Below are positions 20,636 to 32,276 of a stretch of DNA of 64,000 nt, piece by piece (the first letter of the stretch is position 1; each line of letters starts with the position of its first letter). Both the position numbers and the translations under genes were made by a program. The stretch spans positions 75,421,681-75,485,680 of the forward strand of contig CM055315.2 in assembly GCA_029255685.2 (NCBI GenBank). Reading direction: 5' to 3'. Origin of the DNA: Silene conica. Taxonomy: Eukaryota; Streptophyta; Magnoliopsida; Caryophyllales; Caryophyllaceae. The notes beneath the pieces were generated by a model, which did no database searches, had not been told where the DNA came from, and saw only the letters and a list, made by a program, of their open reading frames with translations.

Positions 20636-23098
20636 ATGGATGGCCTCTTAATAATATCAAATGTTCCCATGCTAAAAACACACATTAAAATGGATGTTAA
20701 CATTTTATCTTATGATCGGGTACGATGGGATTTCTTAGAAGCTGTCCTATTACGTTTTGGTTTTCCGGAGAAACTTACGGGACTCATTATGAGTACGGAT
20801 TGTACTGTTTCGTATGAATTGCTTTTTAATGGAAGTCCATGTGAGCAATTCAAGCCGACGTGTGGACTTCGCCAGGGGGATCCTCTGTCTCCATATCTTT
20901 TTATACTTTGCATGGAGGTGTTATCTGCTAATGTTATCCGTGCGGAAGCACAAGGAAAGATTGAAGGGGTTAAGTTTAATAGGCAAACACCGAGTCTGTC
21001 TCATCTATTCTTTGCTGATGATTCTATTTTCTTTCTGAAGAATAGAGGAAATTGCTGTTCTGCTCTCAGTAAGGTGGTTAAGAAATATTGGCTTGTGTCG
21101 GGTCAGGTGCTGAATGATGATAAATCGGATATTTTGTTTAGTCCGTCTATGTCGCTGGCTGGTGTGCGATCATGTTTGTGTTCTTTCAATATCAAGCAGA
21201 ATAAAGGAATTGGTAAATATTTGGGGATTTCTACGGAGGTTCAAGGATCTAAGGTGAGCATTCATAACGAGTTGGTGGATAATGTGGTCAAGCGTATTTC
21301 CTCTTGGAATGGGATTTTTCTATCTGCAGCAGGAAGGTTATCGTTGATTTTGTCCGTCCTTTCCAATATCTCAGTTTACTTTCTATCAGCTTTCAAAGTT
21401 CCGGTAAGTGTGGCAACAAAGATTAATGCTTTGTTAGCTCATTTTTGGTGGGTTGGTCATAAATCTACGAGAGGCATTCATTTCTGTAGTAGGAATTTTC
21501 TAGCTTTACCAAAATCAAGGGGTGGGCTGGGAATCCGGAATGTGGAATGTATGAATCAGGCTCTTCTTGCTAAAAACGCATGGCGGATTATTAAAAATAC
21601 AGATTCGTTTTTTAGCAAGGTTTTTCGGAACCTAATTCTTAAAGATCCAGATCCAAGAAGGGGCATGGAAACGCGTGATTCTCAAAGTTGGTCTTGGGGA
21701 TCACGTAGTATTATTTTTGGTCTGGAGTTTCTTAAACGGAATGTTGGATGGAAACCTGGTCTAGGATCTAATATGAATGTCTGGTCTTTTAAGTGGGTGG
21801 ATGGGTGTGTTCCTGAGCCAAGACAGGATTTATTAGGTATTGAGAATACGTCCTTGTGTAATCTTACTATTCAAGATTTGAGGATTGGTCTTAATCTGTG
21901 GGATCCGAACAAAATTCGGGAGGTTTTTGATGAAGAAACTGCTAAAAAAATCCTTGCTCAACCAATTAGTGTTACACAAACTGAAGATATTATTTATTGG
22001 TTGGAATCGTCATCTGGGGATTATACGGTTAAGAGTGGTTATGGTACAATTTTTAGGGATTTTTTTGAAAGAAAGAAGACGATTCGGGATGGGTTGAGGA
22101 AAGATTCAATGCCGCAGCTTTTTTGTCAACGACGCTTGTGGAAGTTACCGGGACCACAAAAGTGGAAAATCTTGCTTTGGAAGATTCTGTCAGGCACTTT
22201 GTCAGTGGGGGCTGAATTACTAAGGCGTGACGTTAATGTTCTTGGACTATGTGGCTTCTGTGCCCGGGAGGAAGGCGCTTTGGAAACTCTTCGTCGCCTT
22301 TTTAAGGATTGCCCGACTATTCGGCGTATCTGGAAGGGCTCTTTGCTGGGGATAAATTGTTATGGTGCGGATATGATTGATGCTGGTTTGTGGCTAGTTA
22401 ACTGGATTGATTTTCTTCGAAAGCAGGATGGGGGTTTAGAAATGGTAGTGATGTTCTTAGCTGTGATTTGGCAGATTTGGATAACTAGAAACAAAATTAT
22501 CTTTCATTGGGAATCTTTCTATCCACCGGTTTTCTTTGCCAATGTTCAGTTAACTACTACCGATGTTTTACAATCGAAATCGACCAAGATGGTGGGAATG
22601 CCTTTGGTGGATAATCAGGACGCGGCTGGGAGGACAGTAGAGGTTGATGTGGAGTCTGAAAGGATACGAGATTCATCACCTTTTTTTCTCATAGGCTATC
22701 AACATCATGATGGTCTATTTCGAATTAAGGTCGATGCTGCTTGGAGGAATAGGGAGATGGCATCCGTGGGATGGGTCTTGTATGACCCAGATGGGAGAAT
22801 ACTGTCTGAGGAATTTAGATTTTGTTATGCTGAGTCTGCCCTTCAAGCGGAAGCAAGGGGCATTCTTGAGGTGCTGTCTTGGGTTCGAGGCAGGGGTGTT
22901 CTACATCTTAGTGTTTTAACAGATTGTCTCCAGGTTGTACTCCAACTAGCGGGTAAGGAAAAGATGCATCATCAGGTTCAGGGACTGGCTGGCGATATTT
23001 GGTCTTCTGCGTCTCATCTGCATTGTTGTAGTATTAGTTTTATTCCTCGTAATCTTAATAAAAGGGCTCATCATGTAGCAGCCCTAGCTTTTAGGTAA
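20636..23098 (+). pseudogene. LINE ORF2 C-terminal half, fused in frame to LTR sequence
   Basis: An open frame of 820 residues; about the first 25 come from the copia LTR and the rest from the truncated LINE. Visible in order: RT segment with [13 protein letters not shown] (about residues 78-90) and FADD (about 126-129), the LINE zinc-binding region around residue 500-560 (its usual His looks replaced), and an RNase H-like domain from KVDAAW to the end (about 700-820). Endonuclease and the N-terminal RT are missing, so it cannot retrotranspose. The long uninterrupted frame suggests a fairly young insertion. Confidence 0.85.
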
Positions 23099-23137
23099 TC
23101 ACATTTTACTGCTGCCAAAAAAAAAAACAAAAAAAAA
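20712..23137 (+). mobile_element. 5'-truncated L1-type LINE
   Basis: The insertion starts inside the RT domain and ends in an A-rich tail (23117-23137). It is flanked by the 12-bp duplication ACATTTTATCTT (20700-20711, 23138-23149). The matching position in the right LTR of element A is uninterrupted at about 32137, which gives an empty site. Confidence 0.92.
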
Positions 23138-23156
23138 ACATTTTATCTTCTAAAAA

Positions 23157-23521
23157 GAGTAAATTAAAAATAACTCTCTTTTAAAATAGGAATTTTTAAA
23201 ATTACTCCCTTATATAATTTTTTTTCTAAAATTACTCCCTTAAAATACACTTTTATTAAAAATTACTTCAAAACTCCAATTTAGGTTACTTATTTTGTAT
23301 GTTTTTGAACTTATTCATCCTTATTATACCTTCTAAAGTATAAATTGTCTATGTTACAAATGGAATCAATTCATAAACTAGTATAATAAATAACTTGAAT
23401 TAGAGTTTTGAAGCAATTTTTGATAAAATTACATCTTAAGGGTGTAATTTTAGAAAAAAATTATATAAGGGAGTAATTTTAGAAAACTGAATTTTAAAAG
23501 GGAGTTATTATTAATTTACTC
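23157..23521. mobile_element. Fold-back MITE, Mutator-like
   Basis: The 365-bp element has about 150-bp inverted arms starting GAGTAAATTAA and repeated ATTACTCCCTTA blocks. Flanks TTCTAAAAA and TTATTAAAA are variants of TTATAAAAA, present once at the matching point of the right LTR (about 32137-32146). That fits a 9-bp duplication. Confidence 0.75.
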
Positions 23522-24950
23522 TTATTAAAATGTAAATGTGTAATCTTGTGTGTGTGACATATCACACGGTCCACATTATAAAATGGACATTCATTTTTGT
23601 TTTGTGAATTTGTCATGTGTCATATACATAAAGCATCTCATTTATTTTTTGAATATTTAAGTTTAACTATTAAACACTAATTCATAAAATTAAATTAAAT
23701 AGTAATTCGTAATTACTAACATCCACTTAATAATTTTCCCGTGTCAGAATAATGCTACAACATTTGCAGTGCAAAATTAATTCATTCTCATAATGTTGTT
23801 TTATAAACATCTAAATTTTTAGTAATAACATTTCAATTACTAAAACTTTATTATTATTTATAATTTTATTATAAATATCCTCTTTATACATTTCACAGAC
23901 TAGGATCGAACTGACTAATATCATTATACAGTCACTTATCTTTTCTTTTAAGAGAGTCGTCCTATAGGTGTGACCTAAAGGGATCAACTGATCACCACCG
24001 TCATACGACAGTAATGTCAAACTTTAGCAAGCCAATCATTACCGATTAATGTTGATCAGTTGACTATATGATGGAGAATCATCCCTCTGTATTCTTGTCT
24101 CGAGATTTAATAAATTGTGATTGCACTTTTGTGGAGGACACTTACTCCAACAATCTTCCACTTATCCTCGACAAGTGTGCGTCACCAATTCGCTTGTCCT
24201 ATTACAATCTCCCACTCATTGCAAGGTGTCTTTCAGTTCGCACTTGCAAATGATCATATCTTGAGTAGTTTTCTCGATCTGGAGATTAACTGTATTGACC
24301 GGAATTATCTACATTATATGCCTTCCGAGCGTGGCCACGCAGCGCATTTCCAGTTAACTTCTCCTCGAGTGGCCTTGAGATTTGAACAACCCTGACAAGG
24401 GATGGACAATTCCTATTGCATTACTCTCTTCGGTTCGCCACAACCTATCATAACCCAAAACAAACCCATTTTGACTCCAGTTACGAAAAGTCGTAGAGTA
24501 TGAATCAAAGTCATTCTAAAACTGTGCCACCTTGGGCGAGTAGTCTTTAGTCTAAGAATTGACTCGTAAGAATACTATAGTAAATCTTGCCACGACCAGA
24601 CTATTTATAAAATTTCCAGAACTCTATAAGCGGTCACTTTGCCCGGCAGAGTGTCTCCAGCACCCCACCTATGTGATCGACTAGTCATCTCACATGACTC
24701 TATGGCTTATGAATTTGCCATCAATCGCCTCACACTCCAGTCGTTTCGAGACGTCACCTCATAAAAGCGACCAGGGGCCATACTAAGTTGCCCAAGTTCA
24801 CTTTAATGGGGTTTAACATTGTTCCTAACAACCCATTTGGATGCAACAAAGTAGAAGATGAATTTCCCTGGCCTTAAGAAATTCGAACGATAAATGCGAC
24901 AATTAGATATGAACAAAAAACAAGGAACCATTTCCATTTCATTTCAAAAT

Positions 24951-25523
24951 CTAATACATGTTCGACATACGCCTAAGTCCCATAGATGAGACATGTCTGT
25001 CATGAAGAGTTTGTGACAATGGTTTGGTTAGAGGATCAGAAACATTATCCTCTGTTCCAACCTTACAAACTTCAACTTCCTTTCTATCAATTAAATCTCT
25101 TATTACATGATATTTTCTAAGTACATGTCTATACTTATTACTAGACTTGGACTCTTTAGCTTGGAAGATCGCCCCATTGTTGTCACAGAAGATCGAGATC
25201 GGATCGTTGGCATTAGGGACTACCCTTAGTCCCTCCACGAATTGCCTGATCCACACGGCTTCCTTGGCAGCTTCAGATGCTGCAATGTACTCAGCTTCCG
25301 TTGTAAAGTCCACAACAACCGACTGCTTGAAGCTTCTCCAGCTAACCGCACCACCATTAACCATGAAGACAAACCCAGCCTGGGATTTTAAATCATCCAT
25401 ATCGGTTTGGAAACTCGAGTCAGGGTAACCTTTTATACTAAACTCAGTATTTCCTCCAAACACCAATAATAGATCCTTAGTTTTCCTTATATACTTAAGG
25501 ATATTCTTGACGGCTATCCACAT
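24951..25523 (-). pseudogene. Element A RNase H region
   Basis: A copia RNase H domain is visible: the SQAGFVF segment, then TEAEYIAASEAAKEAVW, then FCDNNGAI and the KYRHVLRKYHVIRD segment near the end. It is in a different frame from the RT piece upstream, so a frameshift separates them. The 3' internal region 24153-24950 follows, non-coding. Confidence 0.85.
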
Positions 25524-26422
25524 TCACCTAGATTGGCTTGATATCTGCTCGTCATGCTCAGAGCATACGAGACGTCAGGACGAGTGCATATAATGGCGTA
25601 CATGATTGATCCAATGGCGGAAGCATACGGGATCAACTTCATGCGTTGAACATCCTCAGGGTCCGTGGGTGATTGAGACTTGCTCAATTGGATTCCAGTA
25701 CCCATGGGCACAAAACCTCTCTTGGATTTGTCCATGTTGAAACGTCGAAGGATCTTATCAAGATAAGATTCTTGACTCAGTGCCAGTATCCTGTTGAATC
25801 TATCCCTATAGATCCGAATAACCAATATGTGTTGTGCTTCCCCTAGATCTTTCATCTGGAAGTGATTTCCTAGCCAACCTTTCACAGAGGTGAGCATGGG
25901 AACATCATTGCCGATGAGTAGTATGTCATCTACATACAAGATTAGGAATACAACATTGCTCCCACTAAACTTCATGTATAAACATGGTTCCTCGACACTT
26001 CGAGTGAAACCATTTTCTTTTATAACATGATTAAAGTGATGATTCCAACTCCTTGATGCTTGCTTAAGGCCATAAATGGACCTCTTAAGTTTGCATACCT
26101 GGTTGGGATATCTTGGATGTACAAAACCCTCAGGTTGAGTCATATAAACCTCCTCTTCCAAATACCCATTTAGAAAAGCGGTCTTGACATCCATTTGCCA
26201 TATTTCATAATCATGAAATGCGGCAATCGCTAACAAAATCCGAATTGATCTTATCATGGCAACGGGTGCAAAAATTTCGTCATAGTGAAGACCATGAACT
26301 TGAGTGAAGCGTTTTGCAACTAACCTTGCTTTGTAGACATCTTCATGTCCTTCTATGTCATTCTTTACCTTAAAGATCCATTTGCACTGTAAAGGTCTCG
26401 TACCTTCTGGCAAATCAACCAA
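25514..26422 (-). pseudogene. Element A reverse transcriptase
   Basis: Frame of 302 residues with the copia RT hallmarks ARLVAKRF, QMDVKTAFLNG, SIYGLKQASR and the catalytic YVDD at about residue 164-167. A short remnant of the region between integrase and RT lies at 26518-26795 in another frame. Not functional. Confidence 0.88.
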
Positions 26423-26795
26423 GTCCTATACTTGCTTATCATGCATAGAATTTATTTCGGATTGCATGGCCTCTTGCCATAAAGTTGAATTGGGACTAGA
26501 GATCGCAGCTTGATAGGTTATCGGATCGTCACTTTCCAAAAGTAAAACACCAATTCGTTACCCTCTTCGACCATACCTACGTATCGATCGGGTTGACGAA
26601 CAACTCTTCCGGACTTCCTAGGTTCGGAAGGAACAACTTCTTGAGCGGAAGACGAGGGAACATTTTCAATCCTTTCCTCTCTCGTTTGTGGCTCTTGAAT
26701 TTCTTCAAGTTCGGATCTTCTCCCACTCTGTCTCCTAGAAATGTGATCCAATTCTAGAAAGGCAACCTCATAAGCCACAAACACTTTGTTCTCAT

Positions 26796-28023
26796 TGTTG
26801 GAGTAAGTGTCCTCCACAATAGTGCAATCACGTCAATGGTATAAATCATTGACAAATCTCTATTTAGAATATTCATGGGATGATTCTTCATAATATAGTC
26901 AACTGGTCAACATTAATCGGTAATGATTGGCTTTCTAGAGTTTGACATCACTGTCGTATGACGGTGGTGACCAGTTGATCCCTTTAGGTCACACCTATAG
27001 GACAACTCTCTTAATGGTAAAAGAAATGACTGTATAAGGATACGAGTCAGTTCAATCCTAGTTTATGAAATGGATAAGGAAGGTTTTATAATAAGATTAT
27101 AAATAAAGTTTTAAGTAAACGAAATGTCGTTATTAAAACTTAGATGTTTATGAAACAATTAAAGAATGAATTAATATTACAAATGTTGTAATATGGAAAA
27201 ATTATTAACTAGATGTAAGTAATTAAGAATTACTACAAAGTTTATGAATAGATGTTTAAATTAGTTAAACTAATTATATTCATAAAATCAAATATATGAT
27301 CAATGTAATTGTTACATATCTCTTAATGTGAAATGTGTATAAGTCCATTTTTGTGAAATGGACCGTGTGAGGTCGTGTGACACTATAACACACAAACACA
27401 TTTTACACAACTTAACACATTATCTGATAATGTGTTAAGAGAAGACATCTAGTTAATGCATAGGGTTTGAATGGGGAACATTGTGTGAATTGAGGTGCCC
27501 ATGTATTGGGCACCCTACCCAAACCTCACGGCCAACATCTAGAGAAGGAGAAAAAGGAGTTTTGTTCTTCTCAATTATTCATTCTAATTTAATTAGAGTT
27601 TTGCTAGTGTGATAAAATAAAACCTCTTGTTATTTTACTCCTAAAACCGTGCCACCTTCATCTTCAACTTAAATCTATTTCATACAATATTATACTAAGA
27701 GTAGTGATAATATTAGTGATAATAAACTAGGCTTTTGTGTTTAATTCTAGCAAAATAAACACAAATCTTAAGAGTAGTGTGTCTTGGTGCATATCTTTTG
27801 GAGGTCGTCTCTTTGAGGGCTCAAGGAGGATCATTCCCATATTACTAGCTCAAGAACAATTGAAGAAAGAGTCTTCACTTGTGCCCTAAAAATCGAAAAG
27901 AACAATGTAAGGAGGGAATGTTTTTCTTCTCCATCTCGATTAATATAGTTATGCATGCATAAGTTCATATGAGTTATTAGATAATCTCTATAGTATGACT
28001 ATATTAAGGTTTAGAACCTAACA
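26796..28023 (+). mobile_element. Solo LTR inserted into element A in opposite orientation
   Basis: A single 1228-bp LTR begins TGTTGGAGTAAG and ends GAACCTAACA, with the 5-bp duplication CTCAT on both sides (26791-26795, 28024-28028). It belongs to the same LTR family as its host but reads on the plus strand. It interrupts pol just after the integrase. Presumably the rest was lost by LTR-LTR recombination. Confidence 0.92.
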
Positions 28024-28809
28024 CTCATGACGGTTGTAGAAGTAGTAGCCACGAGTGTTCTTGGGATAACCTACAAAAAGACATTTGTCCGACCTGGGTG
28101 CGAGCTTGTCGGTGGACTTATTCTTGACATAAGCCTCGCATCCCCAAATTTTCATGTAAGACAAATTTGGAACCTTTCCTTTCCACATCTCATATGGAGT
28201 CTTTTCGGTAACTTTCATTGGACTTTGGTTCAATGATTTAATTGCGGTTAGGATTGCAAAACCCCAAAACGAATCTGGAAGATCCATTTGACTCATCATT
28301 GATCGAACCATGTTAAGTAGGGTTCGATTTCTCCTTTCTGACACACCATTTGGCTGAGGTGTTCGAGGTGGAGTGAGTTGTGATACAATACCACATCCCT
28401 TCAAGTGTGAATCAAATTCATTACTAAGGTATTCACCACCACGATCGGATCGTAGTGCCTTAATCTTCTTGTTCAATGGGTTTTCTACCTCGTTTTGAAA
28501 TTCCTTGAATTTCTCAAACGCTTCACTTTTATGTCTGATCAAGTAGACATACCCATATCTACTTAAATCGTCCGTAAAAGTGACAAAGTAGTCATAATTA
28601 CCTCTGGCGGTGATACTTAATGGTCCACATACATCGGTATGTACGAGTCCTAATAGATCACTTGCTCGTGTTCCTTTGCCAGAAAAGGGAGCACGAGTCA
28701 TTTTGCCAAGGAGGCAAGATTCGTACACTCCATATGATTGGAAATCAAATGGTTCAATAATGTCAGTCGTTACTAGTCTTTTGATGCGATTCTCGTTTAT
28801 ATGGCCCAA
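28018..28809 (-). pseudogene. Element A integrase
   Basis: Integrase core with the three acidic residues in context: HTDVCGP, LRSDRGGEY and GVSERRNRTLL. The pre-integrase GHINENRIKRL segment opens the frame. The last three codons run into the solo LTR. A frameshift separates it from the protease piece. Confidence 0.88.
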
Positions 28810-29017
28810 TCGACAATGTCAAATGTACGATTCATTTGGATCACTTGTTTTGAGTCTTTTGTTTTGAGCGTTATAGACGTCTATTTTTGAGTTACTTGTT
28901 TGAAGAACGTAAATGCCATTTACGGAATTTCCTTAACCTATGGTCAAGTTGTCCCGAATTATAGTACAACAATTGTTTTTAATAGCAAAATGATATCTTT
29001 TTCCACGTCTAACATAA

Positions 29018-29709
29018 CTACGGACACAATGTTCTTAGACAAAGTTTGTACATAATAACAATTATATAAATACAACTCATAATTGTTTGCCAAAACAAGT
29101 ACATAGTTCCCTTCAAGGTGGCAGCTACTTTAGCTCCATTGTCTAGTCGAAGATCAACATCTCCCTTGTTCAGCTTCTCCACGTCTCTAAGCCCTTGCAC
29201 ATGATTGCAAAGGTGAGAACCACAACCGGTATCTAATATCAAAGTTGATGTGGAAGTATGATTTAATTCTATAACATATATCTCGGAAGAATTGTTACCA
29301 AATGGAGACATCGGTCCAACTTGGGAATCTTCGTGTGAAATATAGGGCAATCCCTTACCCAATGTCCCATGCCTTTACAATAAAGGCACGTGTTAGTAGT
29401 CGTACTACTCATCGAAATTTCATGGCGTTCAACGTTTTCTTTCCTCTTGAGGCTTTTGCCTCTCTTGCTAGAACTCCCACTAGTCTTTTCCCTTTTTTCT
29501 GCCAGAGATAAGGTTTTAAGCTTCTTGGTGAGGTTTTCTTCGTAAGGTTTATTCACCAAGTTGGGAGTTTGGGAGGTGGTAATAAAGTTGATGTTACCAT
29601 CAAAACCAATTCCAAATCTAATTTCTCTAGTCGTATCTAGATTGTTTAGTGAGCAAACTTCATCAAATGATTCGAGTGTGATGGGTGTTTTAGAGCCGGT
29701 TGAATCCAT
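29018..29709 (-). pseudogene. Element A nucleocapsid and protease remnants
   Basis: Two overlapping frames. The upstream one carries the zinc knuckle CLYCKGMGHWVRDC; the other carries the protease motif LDTGCGSHLCNH. The gag N-terminus seen in element D (47535-48389) is mostly missing here, so gag has a large deletion. Confidence 0.8.
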
Positions 29710-31540
29710 TGCGACGATTAATAACTACAAAAACGGACATGAAAGAAATTATTTAACATTTATCGTTTTAAATATTTGTTAAACGGTTTTAAACAAGTAC
29801 GGCATTTGTATAGTGACATTTACCCAACTATACGAATGATCCCAAGACCCAAAACCAATATCAATTTCCATGTGAGCCAACATGCCCTCTACACTTTCAT
29901 TAATATGATTCCGGTAGGTTAACTCGTTTAACCAATTCTACTTTTAGAACTCTCGATCTATAATTTACTTTAAATCATCTTTAGCCCAAACTCATTCCGG
30001 CAACGGTCGCTAATACTTTTGTCGAGATCGACCAAATTTGAAGTGTAATAACATTTATTTATTACGCCACTTCTCAACGTCAATTGAGGTGCCCCGATAA
30101 ATCGTAATGTACCCAATTGAAGACTGAGCTAGGCTTATGGGTTATCTACTCTTTGGTAAAGCTAAGTCTCGATATTTTATACGTAAAGGTCGAGTCAATT
30201 TATTATCTATCTCTTTTGAGCGAACTAAGTCGGAGAATTATCGATAAATGGATTGACACGGTGGAGGACTCGAAACTCGATATGCATGTCATGGTAATGG
30301 CGATTTGGCAATGCATGCAATATATAAAGCAAAAATAAAAGCATAAAATAAAATCCTAATATGGCCTTTCCTAAAATAGAAAATGAAAAATAAAATACAA
30401 ATTCGGAAACCAACTCCTTGATCCCTTGAACTTCACTTGAGGCATGCATCCCAAGGTAAACACAGTCTTGGTCCGAACTCCTTTCCGAAAGGCACCATCT
30501 TCAAGGATCTCCGGAATTTAAAATTACAAATTTTCTATCTACTTTATACATTACAAAATAGAATAAAACAATAAAATAAAGTGGTACGAGATCACATTTA
30601 ATTACAACCGAATCAATATTCCCATACATTTCGGGTAATATCGATTAAAACTAAGGCCATACTAAGCAAATATTACATAATTCCAAATTACGTAAATAAA
30701 ATTATGACAATTATCATGAATATAATACAATGCTTATGAATAAGTAAATATCATGCCAATCCTTAGCCAAATCGCCCTATGTAATCCTTTTTAGGAAATA
30801 TAATCCGGTTTTACGAGAATGCGCAATTTTAACTATTAAAATACTGAAATAATACATAAATCAAATTTATGTCCAAGTTAAGTATCCTAACACATTTTTA
30901 GGATTCAAAATTAGTCATTACTAAATTTGACAACAATCAACTTGTTATTAATCAAATTGTTCATCTTTGGTCTCGAAATACATAACTTTTATGTCATAAA
31001 TCCAAATTAAATTACAATAATTTTAAATTTTGAATTTTTAAATTTTGAACATTCTGGAATATTACATTGATACTCATAATGTCAAAAATCATGGTTAAAA
31101 TTTAAGAATCCTTTTCGAGAAAATCTAACCATTTTAACCAAAAATACCTCTATTTATGTCATTTTTATCATATAAATTCCATAAATCATGCAATATAACT
31201 CATATTTGTACGAAACTTACATACTACAAGTAAAATATGCATGTGAGCTCATATAAAAATTCAAGGTCATAAACTTTTTTTAGTTATTTTTAGTTCATTT
31301 AAGTCGATTTTAACTCTTAAAATGCATAAAAACGACTAGAAATCATGTGAATGAACAATAAAATCCCATAAATTATAAAAATAACCTAAAATCAATTTAG
31401 GATCAGAATATATAACATGTAAAAATTTTCGATTGTCATATCTCATAGATCTCAAGTTTTTAGTTTTATTTAAGTTACTTTAACTCGGAAAAACAATAAA
31501 CCGATTATGCATGCAAACAACCGATTACTCTGATACCAAT
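29710..31540 (-). other. Element A leader, non-coding
   Basis: AT-rich untranslated leader between the 5' LTR and the gag remnant. The primer-binding site lies at its right edge (about 31527-31540). No coding frame is recognised. Confidence 0.7.
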
Positions 31541-32276
31541 TGTTAGGTTCATAACTCGTCTTTAGTCAAACTAATTTAGTCATCATATAAACTAAGTGAA
31601 TCTTATGCATGCATAACAATATGAAGGAGATTAGAGAAGAAATCGTATCAATCTTACATTAAACTATTTCGGATTTAGGGCACTAGTAAAGACTCCTTCT
31701 TTACTTAGTTCTTGAGCTTTCCACAATGGTATGAGCCTCCAAAGAAGAAGACCTTCAATAGAGATGCACCCAAGACAAATTCACTAAAAAACTAATGGTG
31801 ATATTATGGTAGAAATCAACCACTAGTATCCTAGTTATTAGATCTTATATTACTCCTACTCTTAGAAGTGAAATGGTGATTTAAGATCTTATTTGTGTAA
31901 AGGGAGTCACGGTTTTTGGGGAGAAAAAGATGAACAATTTCTTGTGATTTTTCTCTCTAAAACAAAAACCTAAAGATTACCAAAAATGAATTAATTCTAC
32001 ATTGAGAAGAAAAACACTCTTTTGTTCTTCTCAATGAGGTTGGCGGGTGGAATGGGTTAGAGTGCCCAATGGATGGCCTCTTAATAACATCAAATGTTCC
32101 CATGCTAAAAACACACATCAAAATGGATGTTAGCATTTTATCTTATAAAAATGTAAATGTGTAATCTTGTGTGTGTGACATATCACACGGTCCACATTAT
32201 AAAATGGACATTCATTTTTGTTTTGTGAATTTGTCATGTGTCATATACATAAAGCATCTTATTTATTTTATGAATA

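Larger units (their letters stand above)
20107..24152 (-). repeat. Left (3') LTR of element A, with two insertions
   Basis: LTR pieces 20107-20711 and about 23531-24152 match the right LTR at 31541-32276 and 37127-37544. Between them lie a LINE (20712-23137) and a fold-back MITE (23157-23521). The LTR ends ...CTTACTCCAACA. Confidence 0.85.
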
